The notes: generated by a model not told the origin, from the sequence alone. DNA of 64,000 bases from Defluviitalea phaphyphila (GCF_001466305.1 NZ_JWID01000009.1:31325-95324); one strand, 5' to 3'. Positions 1 through 10,028 are shown, numbered from the stretch's first letter. A program made the numbers and translations.

Positions 1-1
1 A

Positions 2-190
2 TATCATGAAGCTAAAATGGAAGAAATGCAAGAAGAAAGAGAAAGTATAAAGGATATGACAGAAGAAGAAAGAAAAGCTTATTTTGAAGAAATAAAAGAA
101 GAAAGAGGTTCTATATTAGAAGAATTAGTAGAAGAAGGAATTATTAGTGAAGAAGAAGCAGAAAAAATTCAAGAGATATTAAAAAAGTAA
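2..190 (+). CDS. C-terminal fragment of a Glu/Lys-rich protein
   Basis: This is the last 62 codons of a reading frame that enters from outside the window and ends at TAA. The visible part is almost entirely charged helix, rich in Glu, Lys and Arg, and ends in a segment that reads ISEEEAEKIQEILKK. Short charged clostridial proteins with this kind of tail exist (the DUF2680 group is one), but the fragment is too short to assign. A strong intrinsic terminator follows, so this is the end of its transcript. Confidence 0.6.
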   Translation, partial: YHEAKMEEMQEERESIKDMTEEERKAYFEEIKEERGSILEELVEEGIISEEEAEKIQEILKK

Positions 191-212
191 AAAAATAAAT
201 AATTAAAATAAA

Positions 213-250
213 AGAAAAGCTGTAAATTATCAGCTTTTCTTTTTGTTTTT
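213..250 (+). terminator. Intrinsic terminator
   Basis: A perfect 10-bp stem, AGAAAAGCTG pairing with CAGCTTTTCT around an 8-nt loop, is followed by a T-rich tail (TTTTGTTTTTT). It ends the transcript of the partial gene at the left edge. Confidence 0.9.
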
Positions 251-534
251 TAAATAAATTTAAAAATAATTTAAATTTTAAATTATAAAATTAAAAATAT
301 TTAAAGCATAAAAGAAGTTTATTAAGCATAAATATTGCAGTAGGTTTTAATATTTAAAGAATAAAAAAATATATTATATTAATTAATAATAAAAGGAATA
401 ATTCTTAAAAAACAAGCTAATAATATTAAAGTAAAAAATGAGAAAAATCGTATTAAATAAGAGAAAATAAAAAATATATTTAAAGTTTCCTAATAAATTT
501 AGGAAACTTTTAAATATATTCAAAAGAATGAATA
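251..534. other. Noncoding AT-rich spacer with an extended inverted repeat
   Basis: There is no credible gene in this stretch. The one clear structure is an inverted repeat at 472-520: a 10-bp core, AAAGTTTCCT against AGGAAACTTT, extended by a further 9 AT pairs after a single bulge. No T-run follows, so it is not a standard terminator. It may be a transcript-stabilising hairpin or a remnant. Confidence 0.5.
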
Positions 535-563
535 TTGACAAAAAAATATATACTTACTAAAAT
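535..563 (+). promoter_or_regulatory. Sigma-A promoter of the glycan operon
   Basis: A perfect -35 TTGACA is followed after 17 bp by TAAAAT, about 60 bp upstream of the first gene of the operon. Confidence 0.75.
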
Positions 564-622
564 TATATTAAAGTTAACATAATCATGAATCTTTTAATTA
601 TCGATAAAAGGAGTGAATAAAA

Positions 623-1618
623 TTGGGGAAACATTTTAAAACAAGATTGATAGGAGGGGATAAAAATTCATATAAAGAGTTGTTTAAAAGACATAAGAGT
701 AATCCTATATTAACATCTAAAGATTGGCCTTATCCTGCTAATACAGTATTTAATCCAGCAGCAACAATGTATCAAGATAAAGTTTTACTTTTAGCTAGAG
801 TAGAGGATAGAAGAGGTTTTTCACATTTTACTAAAGCTATAAGTGAGGATGGTATAAATAATTGGAAAATAGATGAATGTCCTACTTTAGAAGCTGATCC
901 TGAGAATTATCCAGAAGAAGCATGGGGAATTGAAGATCCTAGAATTACATGGTTAGAAGAATTAGGGAAGTATGCTGTAGCATATACTGCATATTCAAAA
1001 GGAGGACCTTTAGTTTGCATGGCTTTAACTAAAGATTTTGTAGATTTCGAAAGATTAGGTCCGATTATGCCTCCAGAAGATAAAGATGCAGCTTTATTTC
1101 CAAGGACAATTAATGGAAAATGGCTACTTATACACAGACCTATTCCTGCTAATAATGATCCAGAAGCCCATATATGGGTATCATCCTCCGATGACCTTAA
1201 ATATTGGGGACAACATCATACATTAATTAAAGCTAGAAAAGGAGGATGGTGGGATGCAAATAAAGTAGGCTTAAACGCTCCACCTCTTGAAACCCCTGAA
1301 GGATGGTTAATTTTATATCATGGAGTAAAACAAACAGCAGGAGGAGCAATTTATAGATTAGGGCTAGTACTTTTAGACCTTGAAGATCCATTTAAAGTGA
1401 TAAGAAGGAGTGATGAATGGATATTTGGACCAGAAGAGTCTTATGAAAAAGAAGGTGATGTGGATGATGTGGTATTCCCATGTGGATGGGTATTGAATGA
1501 AAAAACTGGTGAAATAAAAATGTATTATGGAGGAGCAGATACTTGCATAGCTATGGCAACAGCAGATCTTAAAGAACTGTTGGAATATATAAAAAGATGT
1601 CCAGCTGAAGAAAAGTAG
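623..1618 (+). CDS. GH130 family beta-mannoside phosphorylase-like glycosidase
   Basis: At 331 residues this matches the single five-bladed propeller of glycoside hydrolase family 130, whose members phosphorolyse or hydrolyse beta-mannosides. The family motif containing the catalytic acid is visible as GIEDPR at about residues 102-107, and the NPAA, LIHRP and YHG motifs are in the expected order. No signal peptide is seen, so it acts in the cytoplasm. The TTG start is preceded by AGGAG with 9-nt spacing. It leads an operon with a GT4 glycosyltransferase and a toroid protein, which suggests turnover or synthesis of an internal mannan-type oligosaccharide. The exact substrate (beta-1,2 or beta-1,4 mannoside) cannot be read from the sequence. 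Confidence 0.85.
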   Translation: MGKHFKTRLIGGDKNSYKELFKRHKSNPILTSKDWPYPANTVFNPAATMYQDKVLLLARVEDRRGFSHFTKAISEDGINNWKIDECPTLEADPENYPEEAWGIEDPRITWLEELGKYAVAYTAYSKGGPLVCMALTKDFVDFERLGPIMPPEDKDAALFPRTINGKWLLIHRPIPANNDPEAHIWVSSSDDLKYWGQHHTLIKARKGGWWDANKVGLNAPPLETPEGWLILYHGVKQTAGGAIYRLGLVLLDLEDPFKVIRRSDEWIFGPEESYEKEGDVDDVVFPCGWVLNEKTGEIKMYYGGADTCIAMATADLKELLEYIKRCPAEEK

Positions 1619-1676
1619 ATTAAAAAAGTCTGTGATTCATATTTAGCAGACAACTTAGCAAAGGAGGTTTTATGTT

Positions 1677-2855
1677 ATGATTTCTAATAAAAAAAATATT
1701 GCTTTTGTAAGCACCTATTTGCCACGGGAATGTGGAATTGCTACATTTACTAAGGACCTTATAGATGAATTAGATAAAGTAAATGTTTTTGATAATCCTA
1801 AAATAATAGCTATAAATGATAATAATAATTATAAATACGACAACAGGGTAATTATGGAAATTGATCAATATGATAGAGATAGTTATATTAAGACTGCAAA
1901 GGCAATAAACAAATCTGATATTAATCTTGTGGTAATAGAACATGAATATGGAATATTTGGAGGAGAAGCAGGAGAATATATATTAGATTTTGTTGAAAAC
2001 TTAGAAATACCTTTCGTTATTACTTTGCATACAGTTCTTTCAAGGCCAACCAAAAAACAAAAAGAAGTATTAACTAAGCTCGGTGAAAAAAGTAAAAAAA
2101 TTATTATTATGGCCAAGAATACAGTTCCTATTTTAGAAAAAGTTTATGGGGTAAATCCTTCTAAAACATATTTTATCCATCATGGAGTTCCTTATAGAAT
2201 ACTTGAACCTAGAGAAAAAATGAAAGAAAAGAAAGGATTTAAAGATAGATATATAATTAGTACTTTTGGGTTAATAAGTCCGGGAAAAGGTTTAGAATAT
2301 GGAATAGAGGCTATTTCAAAAGTAGTAAAAGAATATGATAATATACTATATCTTATATTAGGTCAGACTCATCCATGTATAAAAAGAAAATCAGGAGAAA
2401 TATATCGTGAAAAACTTATGAATTTAGTAGATAGACTGGGAATAAAAGAATATGTATGGTTTATTGATAAGTATCTTTCTAAAGATGAAATTATTAATTA
2501 TCTTAATATATCAGATATATATATGACACCATATCTTGGTAAAGAGCAGGCAGTAAGTGGAACACTAGCTTATGCAATTGGATATGGACGGGTTACTATT
2601 TCTACTCCATATATGTATGCTAAAGAAATGTTATCAGATGGTAGAGGATTATTAGCAGAGTTCAAAGATTCTAATTCTCTTGCGAAAAATATAAAATATG
2701 TCTTAGATAATCCTGAAATTAAACGAGAAATGGAACGAAAAGCTTCTATTATTGGCAGAAGCATGACCTGGGAAAATGTTTCAAAACAATATACTAAAAT
2801 TTTTATTGATATTATTGGAGCAACAAAAAATATAAATAATAGTATGGTGATATAA
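1677..2855 (+). CDS. GT4-family glycosyltransferase
   Basis: This 392-residue protein has the GT-B architecture: an N-terminal acceptor domain beginning IAFVSTYLPRECGIATFTKDL, and a C-terminal nucleotide-sugar domain (from about residue 190) with the STFGLISPGKGLE and YLGKEQAVSGTLAYAIGYGR segments that bind the donor. GT4 enzymes are retaining transferases using GDP- or UDP-sugars. The start is chosen by AAGGAGG nine bases upstream; an earlier ATG is out of frame. Its stop overlaps the next start by one base (TAATG), so the two are translationally coupled. With the GH130 enzyme in front it probably builds or rearranges a mannose-containing glycan. The sugar donor is unknown. Confidence 0.85.
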   Translation: MISNKKNIAFVSTYLPRECGIATFTKDLIDELDKVNVFDNPKIIAINDNNNYKYDNRVIMEIDQYDRDSYIKTAKAINKSDINLVVIEHEYGIFGGEAGEYILDFVENLEIPFVITLHTVLSRPTKKQKEVLTKLGEKSKKIIIMAKNTVPILEKVYGVNPSKTYFIHHGVPYRILEPREKMKEKKGFKDRYIISTFGLISPGKGLEYGIEAISKVVKEYDNILYLILGQTHPCIKRKSGEIYREKLMNLVDRLGIKEYVWFIDKYLSKDEIINYLNISDIYMTPYLGKEQAVSGTLAYAIGYGRVTISTPYMYAKEMLSDGRGLLAEFKDSNSLAKNIKYVLDNPEIKREMERKASIIGRSMTWENVSKQYTKIFIDIIGATKNINNSMVI

Positions 2856-3865
2856 TGAAAGATGATTATATATTTATACTGACTGATGATACAGGCATGC
2901 TTCAGCATTCAAAATGTGGTATACCTGATCCTACCTATGGATATACTACAGATGATAATGCTAGAGCTTTAATTATGGCAGTTATGCTTTATGAAAGATT
3001 TAAAGAAAAAAAATATCTAGATTTAATTTATAGATATTCATCTTTTATATTAAATGCTCAAACGAATTCAGGAAAATTTAGGAACTTTATGAGTTATAGT
3101 AGAAAGTGGTTAGAAGAAGAAGGGTCCGAAGATTGTTTTGGAAGATGTCTTTGGGCTTTAGGTTTTTCTTATTCTAATAAATCCACTCCTAAAGGAATCA
3201 AATTAAGCTTATCTTATATTCTAAAAAAAGCATTTCCAAATGTTACTTCCTTATGCTATTCTAGGGGAAAAGCTTATTCTATTTTAGGTCTTTCATATAT
3301 TAATTCTCAAGAAGCAAAAAATATAATTTTTAAATTAGCAACAGATATATGTAATCAGTATGATAAATATAAAGACAATAAATGGAAATGGTTTGAAAAT
3401 GATATTACATATAGTAATAGCGTACTACCTTGGGCTCTTTTTGTAGCATATAGAATTTTAGAAGAAAACAGATTTCTTCATGTAGCTGAAGAAAGTTTGA
3501 AATTTTTAGAAACTATTATTTTTAGATATGGTTTTTTTAAGCCCATAGGTTGTAAAGGTTGGCTTAAAAAAGGAGGAGAACCTGCAGAGTTTGATGAACA
3601 ACCAGTAGAAGCATGTGAAATGACTTTAACATATCTAGAAGCATACTCAATTACAGGAAATAAAAGATATAAAGATATGGCACAAAAATGTTATGATTGG
3701 TATGAAGGAATGAATTCAAAAGGAATAAGACTTGTTGATAGTTTTACGGGAGGATGTTTTGATGGATTAACAGAAGAAGGGGTTAATTTAAATATTGGAG
3801 CTGAAAGTGTTATATCTTATTACATATCTTATTTATCAATGTTAAAAATAAATTCCCTAATTTAA
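2855..3865 (+). CDS. Alpha/alpha-toroid protein partnered with GT4/GH130
   Basis: This 336-residue soluble protein is rich in repeated helical pairs with Tyr/Trp-containing turns (YGYTTDDNARALIMA near the start, later WKWFEND, DEQPVEA and GGCFDGL), typical of (alpha/alpha)6 barrels. Similar proteins occur as the third member of GH130-GT4 clusters, sometimes fused to the glycosyltransferase. The conserved acidic turns could bind sugar, but no catalytic assignment can be made. It is coupled to the upstream gene by a one-base overlap. No signal peptide is present, so it is presumably cytoplasmic and acts on the same glycan as its neighbours. Confidence 0.7.
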   Translation: MKDDYIFILTDDTGMLQHSKCGIPDPTYGYTTDDNARALIMAVMLYERFKEKKYLDLIYRYSSFILNAQTNSGKFRNFMSYSRKWLEEEGSEDCFGRCLWALGFSYSNKSTPKGIKLSLSYILKKAFPNVTSLCYSRGKAYSILGLSYINSQEAKNIIFKLATDICNQYDKYKDNKWKWFENDITYSNSVLPWALFVAYRILEENRFLHVAEESLKFLETIIFRYGFFKPIGCKGWLKKGGEPAEFDEQPVEACEMTLTYLEAYSITGNKRYKDMAQKCYDWYEGMNSKGIRLVDSFTGGCFDGLTEEGVNLNIGAESVISYYISYLSMLKINSLI

Positions 3866-3881
3866 ATATAATAGGGAATTT
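3850..3881. terminator. Hairpin shared by convergent genes
   Basis: A 10-bp stem (AAATTCCCTA / TAGGGAATTT) spans the stop codons of the toroid gene and the convergent ABC-F gene. The T-tract is weak in both directions. It probably acts as a modest bidirectional terminator. Confidence 0.55.
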
Positions 3882-5790
3882 ATAAATAAGAATTTAATTT
3901 ATCCCATTCTGCATATAATTTATCTAACTCTTCTTCTAAAGATAGTTTTATTTCGTATACTTCTTGAGATTTTTTAGGGTCACTATAAACTTCTTCTAAA
4001 CAAAGTTTTTCATCAGCTTTTTTAATTTCATCTTCAATTTGTTGAATTTTATTTTCAATCTTTTCTATTTGAGATTTTATTTTCTTTTGTCTTGCCTGTT
4101 CTTCTTTTTTTCTTAGCCAATCTTCTTTTGAAGATTTAGATTTTTCTTTTTTATTTATATTTTGTTCTAAAGTATTAAGTTTTATTTGATTTCTTTTTTC
4201 AATATAATAATCATAGTTTCCCATATATTCAGTAATTCCATTAGAATTTAATTCAAGAATTTTATTAGCGGTTTTATTTATAAAATATCTATCATGAGAG
4301 ATATACAAAACTGTTCCAGTATAATTATTTAAAGCATCTTCTAATACTTCTTTTGATATAATTTCTAGATGATTAGTTGGTTCATCTAAGAGCAAAAAGT
4401 TTCCTTCTGAAAGCATAATTTTGGCTAAGGAAACTCTTCCTTTTTCTCCTCCACTTAAAGTAGATATTTTTTTAAAAACATCATCTCCAGTAAATAAAAA
4501 TGCAGCTAAAATATTTCTAATTTCTCCAAAAGATAGATTTGGATAAGCATCAGATATTTCATCAATAATAGATTTGTCATGAGATATATTTTGATGTTCT
4601 TGATCATAATATCCTATTTTTACATTAGTACCCAAAGAAAATGTACCGCTATCATGAGGTATTTGGTTTAATAAAATTTTAAAGAGGGTGGTTTTTCCTA
4701 CTCCATTAGGCCCTATAAGGGCAACTTTATCTCCTTTTTTTAAGTCAAATGAGATATTTTCAAAAATTTTTTTATCACCAAAGGATTTTGAAATATTTTC
4801 CACATGCAAAACATCATAACCACTTTTTATTTTAGGCTCTAAAGTAAGCTTCATAGGAGAAGGTAAAGATTTAGGTTTTTCTATTTTTTCAATTTTTTCT
4901 AATGCTTTTTCACGACTTTTAGCTCTTTTTATAGATTTTTCACGGTTAAAAGAACGTAGAGTTTTAATAATTTCTTTTTGACGTTTTATTTCTTTTTCTT
5001 GAAGAAGATATTGCTTAATTTGTATTTCACGATTTATTTTTTTATGTTTTGCGTAAAAGGAGTAATTTCCATTATATACAAAAGCGGTATTATTTTCTAT
5101 TTCTATAACTTTAGAAGAAATCTTATCTAGAAAATATCTATCGTGGGAAATTATCATAATAGTTCCAGAATAATTTTTAAGGAAGTCTTCTAACCATTCT
5201 ATTGCACTTATATCTAAGTGGTTAGTAGGTTCATCTAAAAGTAAAATAGAAGGATTAGACAAAAGAAGTTTTGCTAATGAAACCCTGGTCTTTTGTCCTC
5301 CAGAAAGTTGATTGATAGGTTGATTAAATTGTTTTTGATTAAATCCTAAACCTTTTAAAACTCCATGAATTTGACTTTTAAATCCATATCCATTTTTTTC
5401 TTCAAATTCTTGTTGAAGTATAGAGTATTGCTGCATAAGTTTAGAAAGTTCTTTTCCTTTTAAGATACTCATTTGTTTTTCCATAGATCTAAGCTCATTT
5501 TCCATTTTTATAAGTGGAGAAAATACTGTAAGCATTTCTTCAAAAATAGTATTATTATTATTTATTTTAGTATCTTGAGATAGATATCCAATAGTGATCT
5601 CTTTAGGTTTGAATATTTCTCCACTATCACAAGAAAGTTTTCCTGCTAATATTTTAAAAAGTGTAGATTTTCCAGCACCATTAACTCCTACTACAGCTAC
5701 TTTTTCCTTTTCTTCTATTTGAAAATTAATATTTTTAAGTATTGTATTAGCTCCAAAAGATTTATTTATATTATTACAAGCTAAAACCAT
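3880..5790 (-). CDS. ABC-F family ATPase (ribosome-associated type)
   Basis: The 636 residues hold two ABC ATPase domains in tandem with no membrane segments. Domain 1 has Walker A GVNGAGKST and signature LSGGQK; domain 2 has GPNGVGKTT and LSGGEK. Between them lies the charged P-site tRNA-interaction linker, and the C-terminus carries a coiled coil (from about residue 545). This is the architecture of ABC-F translation factors such as Bacillus YdiF. YdiF lies close to rex in Bacillus, and here the gene is directly divergent from rex, which supports an orthologous housekeeping role rather than antibiotic resistance. The ATG start sits just inside the divergent intergenic region. Confidence 0.9.
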   Translation of the reverse strand: MVLACNNINKSFGANTILKNINFQIEEKEKVAVVGVNGAGKSTLFKILAGKLSCDSGEIFKPKEITIGYLSQDTKINNNNTIFEEMLTVFSPLIKMENELRSMEKQMSILKGKELSKLMQQYSILQQEFEEKNGYGFKSQIHGVLKGLGFNQKQFNQPINQLSGGQKTRVSLAKLLLSNPSILLLDEPTNHLDISAIEWLEDFLKNYSGTIMIISHDRYFLDKISSKVIEIENNTAFVYNGNYSFYAKHKKINREIQIKQYLLQEKEIKRQKEIIKTLRSFNREKSIKRAKSREKALEKIEKIEKPKSLPSPMKLTLEPKIKSGYDVLHVENISKSFGDKKIFENISFDLKKGDKVALIGPNGVGKTTLFKILLNQIPHDSGTFSLGTNVKIGYYDQEHQNISHDKSIIDEISDAYPNLSFGEIRNILAAFLFTGDDVFKKISTLSGGEKGRVSLAKIMLSEGNFLLLDEPTNHLEIISKEVLEDALNNYTGTVLYISHDRYFINKTANKILELNSNGITEYMGNYDYYIEKRNQIKLNTLEQNINKKEKSKSSKEDWLRKKEEQARQKKIKSQIEKIENKIQQIEDEIKKADEKLCLEEVYSDPKKSQEVYEIKLSLEEELDKLYAEWDKLNSYL

Positions 5791-5871
5791 ATTACACCTC
5801 GTATATTAGTTTAAATTTGGTTTGAAATATACGCTTATGATATCAAAAATCTTAAATAAAATAAAGTATGA

Positions 5872-5901
5872 TTGACATATTTTTTAGATAGATGTTATAC
5901 T
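5872..5901 (+). promoter_or_regulatory. Sigma-A promoter of rex
   Basis: TTGACA is followed after 18 bp by TATACT, preceded by a TGn extended -10 element. The predicted transcription start near 5908 rules out translation from the ATG at 5909. No canonical Rex operator is visible around it. Confidence 0.8.
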
Positions 5902-5938
5902 TTAAGCGATGAAATGTAGGGAAAGGAGAGGAGAAGGA

Positions 5939-6619
5939 TTGGAGGAGAATAGAAGAATTTCTATTGCAGTAATAAAACGTTTACCAAGGTATTATAGATA
6001 TTTAGGGGAGCTTTTAGAAAATGATATAGTTAGGATTTCTTCAAGAGAACTTAGTGAACGTATGGGAGTTACGGCATCACAAATTCGTCAAGATTTAAAT
6101 AATTTTGGAGGATTTGGACAACAAGGATATGGATATAATGTAGAATATTTATATCAAGAAATAGGTAAAATATTAGGGTTAAATAATACTTATAAGTATA
6201 TTATAGTAGGAGTTGGTAATTTAGGACAAGCCTTAGCAAATTATACTAAGTTCGAACAAAGAGGATTTATTTTAAAAGGTTTGTTTGATGTTAATCCAAG
6301 GTTAATTGGAATGACTATAAGGGGAATAGAAGTAAAAGATATAGATGAAATGGAACAATTTGTAAAAGAAAACAAAATAGATATAGCTTTTTTAACTATG
6401 CCGAAATCTAAAGTAAGAAAGGTAGCAGAAGATTTAGCTTCTTGGGGAATAAAGGGGTTGTGGAATTTTTCCCCAGTAGATCTAGATGTTTCTTCAGATG
6501 TAGTAGTAGAAGATGTTCATTTATCTGATAGTTTAATGACATTGTCGTACAAAATAAATAGAAAAATGCTTCAAAAAGAATCAGAAGCAAAACGAGGGAA
6601 AAAAAATGGATGTGAATAG
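5939..6619 (+). CDS. rex: Redox-sensing transcriptional repressor Rex
   Basis: Rex binds DNA as a dimer and releases it when the NADH/NAD+ ratio rises, derepressing fermentation and hydrogen genes. The N-terminal winged helix ([33 protein letters not shown]) and the Rossmann motif VGVGNLG are both plain. I place the start at TTG 5939 because AAGGAGAGGAG lies just upstream and because the ATG at 5909 would coincide with the predicted transcription start. This gives 226 residues, close to the family's usual 210-215. The next gene begins 2 bases after the stop. The hydEFG genes elsewhere in the window are plausible members of a Rex regulon, but no canonical box was found there. Confidence 0.95.
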   Translation: MEENRRISIAVIKRLPRYYRYLGELLENDIVRISSRELSERMGVTASQIRQDLNNFGGFGQQGYGYNVEYLYQEIGKILGLNNTYKYIIVGVGNLGQALANYTKFEQRGFILKGLFDVNPRLIGMTIRGIEVKDIDEMEQFVKENKIDIAFLTMPKSKVRKVAEDLASWGIKGLWNFSPVDLDVSSDVVVEDVHLSDSLMTLSYKINRKMLQKESEAKRGKKNGCE

Positions 6620-6621
6620 GA

Positions 6622-8052
6622 ATGAATACAATTCAGTTTTTTATTAGCCCTATTGCAGGAAGTGTAATAGGGTATTTTACTAATTGGCTTGCTATAAAAA
6701 TGCTTTTTAGACCTTATACAGAAAAAAGAATTTTAGGGATGAAACTTCCATTTACTCCTGGACTAATCCCTAAAGAAAAGAATAAATTAGCTAAAAAAGT
6801 AGGAGAAACTATAGGGGCTCATCTTCTTTCAGAAGAAGTACTACTTAAAACTTTAAATGATAGAAAAATTATAAAAAATATAGAAAACATGTTAGATAAT
6901 ATATTTTCAAATTTAAGGAAGAATGATGAAAATCTTAATGATATTTTAACTAAAATATTAGGAAACAATAAAGAAAATCAAATAAATTGTTTAGAAGATA
7001 AGATATCAGAATTTATAATAAATAAGATTGATAATAAAGAAGTGTTAGAAGATATTTCTTTATTTGTAATTTCACAAATTAAAATGGCATTAGACAAAAA
7101 AATTGAAGATATAAATATAGAAAATATTTTAACTTCTGATTTTATTAAAGATAATTTGATAAAAAATTACCTTTCTAATATAAAAAAAGAAAATTATAAT
7201 TTATCTCAAGTATTATCACCTAAATTAATTTATGAAATAAAAAAAATAATAAAGGACCAGTTTATAAACTATATTCCTATTATAATAGATTATTTAGAAA
7301 AGCCTTTTATAGAAGAAAAGATAAAGAAAATAGTATTAAATATTATAGAAGATAATGTAGGTAAGTTGGCTTTAATGTTTGTAAATGAAGATAAAATATA
7401 TAAGAAAATTGTAAAATATATAAAAAATTATTTAGAAAATGAGAGACAAGAAATAATAAATTATATATATTATTTTATAGATGATATATTAAAAAAGCCT
7501 ATAGTTGAATTAACTGATAGCATAGAAAAATTTACAGACAACATTATAACATCAGAAAATATAGAGAATATAAGAAATAAATTTATAGAATATATAAAAA
7601 ATAAAGACCTAAAGATACTTAATATAATACAAAAATTTAGACCTAGTGCTTTTTATGATATACAAAAATATATAGAAGATTATCTTGAAAAATTAATTAA
7701 AAGTAAAGAAGTTTTTAATATTATAAAAAGGTTTATTTCAAAAGAAATAGATTTTCTATTATCTTTACCGATTTCTCAATTAATGAAAGAAGTAGATGTT
7801 TCTCTTGAAGAAAATTTAAAAAAAGAATTAATAAAATATTATAAAGATTTTATTGCTAAACAATCTTCAAATATAATAAAAGCGATAGATATTCCTGATA
7901 TTGTAGAAAAAAGAATTAAAGAATTCGAAATGGACTATACTGAAAAAATAATTTTATCCGTTGTAGATAAAGAATTAAAGGCAATAACTTTATTAGGAGC
8001 TGTTTTAGGATTTATAATAGGGTTAGTACCAGTTATTTTTAATTTTCAATAA
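6622..8052 (+). CDS. DUF445 family membrane protein (YheB-like)
   Basis: At 476 residues it fits DUF445. It has an N-terminal membrane segment followed by the conserved block [13 protein letters not shown] and [10 protein letters not shown] (residues about 20-50), a long amphipathic middle rich in Ile, Lys and Asn, and a C-terminal membrane segment ([19 protein letters not shown]). Function is not established; related proteins are spore- or envelope-associated in Bacillus. It starts two bases after the rex stop with only a weak ribosome-binding site, so it is likely translated by coupling to rex. Confidence 0.85.
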   Translation: MNTIQFFISPIAGSVIGYFTNWLAIKMLFRPYTEKRILGMKLPFTPGLIPKEKNKLAKKVGETIGAHLLSEEVLLKTLNDRKIIKNIENMLDNIFSNLRKNDENLNDILTKILGNNKENQINCLEDKISEFIINKIDNKEVLEDISLFVISQIKMALDKKIEDINIENILTSDFIKDNLIKNYLSNIKKENYNLSQVLSPKLIYEIKKIIKDQFINYIPIIIDYLEKPFIEEKIKKIVLNIIEDNVGKLALMFVNEDKIYKKIVKYIKNYLENERQEIINYIYYFIDDILKKPIVELTDSIEKFTDNIITSENIENIRNKFIEYIKNKDLKILNIIQKFRPSAFYDIQKYIEDYLEKLIKSKEVFNIIKRFISKEIDFLLSLPISQLMKEVDVSLEENLKKELIKYYKDFIAKQSSNIIKAIDIPDIVEKRIKEFEMDYTEKIILSVVDKELKAITLLGAVLGFIIGLVPVIFNFQ

Positions 8053-8097
8053 AAGGTGGTATTATGGTATAAATACTATAGATACCACTTTTTTATT
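8053..8097 (+). terminator. Intrinsic terminator of the rex operon
   Basis: AAGGTGGTAT pairs with ATACCACTT through an imperfect extended stem, followed by TTTTTT. Confidence 0.75.
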
Positions 8098-8222
8098 ATA
8101 TTTTGATAGTTTATTTATATTAATTATGATAATTTTATATTTATTAAGAAAACTTAATCCAGATGTAATAATATTTAAATAATTATAAGTTATAATAATA
8201 ACAAAAAGTACAGGGGGATAAA

Positions 8223-9914
8223 ATGAAGAAAAATATATTAAGATTATTTATAAGTATATTTATATTTGTTTTACTTGGTAGTTATTCAAAAGCAAATCCT
8301 AGGGAAGGTTATGGAGAACCTTTAGGGATATATGAGGGAGAAATAGGAATTAAAATTATAAGTTTTTCTCAAAATTGGAGTTCTGAGGAGAAATTAAAAG
8401 AAATATACGATGAACTTTTAAGAAATTTTCATGGAGAAGAAATAAGTTATTTATCAACTATATATGTATATCCAGATTCTCCAGATGGAGTAGCAGCTAA
8501 TTATTATGCAGATTTTGAAATTAATGAGGAAGGAAAATATATTTATAAAAAAGATAGATACATAGAAATTTTTAATGGAGATGAATATAAAGATATATCT
8601 GAATTAGCTAGAATTTTATCACATGAATATGGGCATCACTTTACTTTATATTATTTGTTAACGAAGGAAAATAAACATTTTAATCAATGGGAACAAACAA
8701 ATTATGCAAAGGTAAGAGGATTATTAAATTATAAAGATGTTGAATATTATTCTATTAACGATACAGGATATATTCATAAGTGGGATATAGCAGAAATTGC
8801 AGCAGAAGATTATGTTCAACTTTTTGGATCGCCTAATGCTAAAAAGTCTGTGGATTATAAAGATGTAAAAGAAAGAGTTGAAGAAGGTATAAAAGATTAT
8901 TATTATAATAATATTAGCTTCAATCTACTACCTCAAGAAAATTTATCAATTCCTTTAGCTGCAGATGTTCCAGGACTTTATTTATATTGGCTTGAATTAG
9001 CAGGATACACTAGTATCGAACCTAAATTACCTCTAAAACCTAGTATTAATATAAAAAAGACAAAAGAAATTATGCCAGGATATTATCAATATGAAATAAC
9101 TTGGGATGAAATAGAAGACGGAAATAATTATGAATATACTTTGGTATCTTATCCTGTAGGAGATAATAATTTCCCAAGACCTATAAAAACAGTTGTTACA
9201 GGAGAAGAAATGAAAGCGTATATAGGAAGCGCTATTAGCACTAATGATGAAGGCAAAATTAATTTAATATTAGATGATCAATATAAAGGAGAGTATTATT
9301 TTAGACTTTTTATTAAAAATTCTAAAGGATTTATATTTTCAACGGATCCGATAAAATTTGAATTTAAAGAAGATAATAATAAGCCGCTTTATATAATGCA
9401 GGATGTTTCGCAGGACCATTGGGCAAGAGAGTTTATTACTACTATAATAGATAAGAAAATAGCTCAGGGTTATGAAGATGGGACATTTAGGCCAGAGAAT
9501 AATATAACAAAAGCTGAATTTATGAAAATGCTTATTAAGTCAATAGATTATACATTAGAAATTAAAGATGATAGTAATTACTGGTTTGAAAGGGAAGGGT
9601 ATCTAGAAGCTGCTAAAGATATAGGACTTATTATAGAAAATAATTATAATGCAGAATATGATGAACCTATAACAAGGGAAGAAGTAGCATTTATGATAGG
9701 AAATATGCTTAAGTATTTAGGTTTTGAAGAAGATGATAGTGAAAATATTAATTTTGAAGATGCTCAACAAATAAAGTATAAAAGTCAACTTAATATGGCT
9801 ATAAAGTATTCTATTATAAATGGATATCCAGATAATACATATAAACCTTTTAAATATCTTACAAGGGCAGAGGCGACAAAAATTATTTATAAATTAATTA
9901 ATATATTGGAGTAA
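8223..9914 (+). CDS. SLH-anchored zinc metallopeptidase
   Basis: The 563-residue protein is exported and held on the cell surface. It begins with a signal peptide (about residues 1-25). A gluzincin-like zinc site, HEYGHHF, lies at residues 134-140 and a probable third ligand in EIAAEDY near residue 195. A beta-rich, fibronectin-III-like stretch (about 270-385) follows, then three SLH repeats (about 393 to the end) with motifs such as GYEDGTFRPENNITKAEF and GYPDNTYKPF. SLH repeats bind secondary cell-wall polymer. Overall layout resembles a secreted peptidase attached to the wall; I do not recognise a named family. It is monocistronic, with its own terminator. Confidence 0.8.
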   Translation: MKKNILRLFISIFIFVLLGSYSKANPREGYGEPLGIYEGEIGIKIISFSQNWSSEEKLKEIYDELLRNFHGEEISYLSTIYVYPDSPDGVAANYYADFEINEEGKYIYKKDRYIEIFNGDEYKDISELARILSHEYGHHFTLYYLLTKENKHFNQWEQTNYAKVRGLLNYKDVEYYSINDTGYIHKWDIAEIAAEDYVQLFGSPNAKKSVDYKDVKERVEEGIKDYYYNNISFNLLPQENLSIPLAADVPGLYLYWLELAGYTSIEPKLPLKPSINIKKTKEIMPGYYQYEITWDEIEDGNNYEYTLVSYPVGDNNFPRPIKTVVTGEEMKAYIGSAISTNDEGKINLILDDQYKGEYYFRLFIKNSKGFIFSTDPIKFEFKEDNNKPLYIMQDVSQDHWAREFITTIIDKKIAQGYEDGTFRPENNITKAEFMKMLIKSIDYTLEIKDDSNYWFEREGYLEAAKDIGLIIENNYNAEYDEPITREEVAFMIGNMLKYLGFEEDDSENINFEDAQQIKYKSQLNMAIKYSIINGYPDNTYKPFKYLTRAEATKIIYKLINILE

Positions 9915-9937
9915 ACTCCGACTTAGTCGGAGTTTTT
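9913..9937 (+). terminator. Intrinsic terminator
   Basis: A perfect 10-bp stem, AAACTCCGAC / GTCGGAGTTT, with a 3-nt loop and T-run, overlaps the stop of the SLH protein. Confidence 0.9.
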
Positions 9938-10028
9938 ATAATTTTAGAATAGAATAAGTATATGGAAAAATTTTTATTTATACGATATAAAAAATAAAGG
10001 AATTATACATAAGAGGAGGAAATAATTT

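Noticed and set aside
5909-5938. Rex starting at ATG 5909
   Set aside because: The predicted transcription start is about 5908, so no ribosome-binding site could precede that ATG; AAGGAGAGGAG before TTG 5939 is better.
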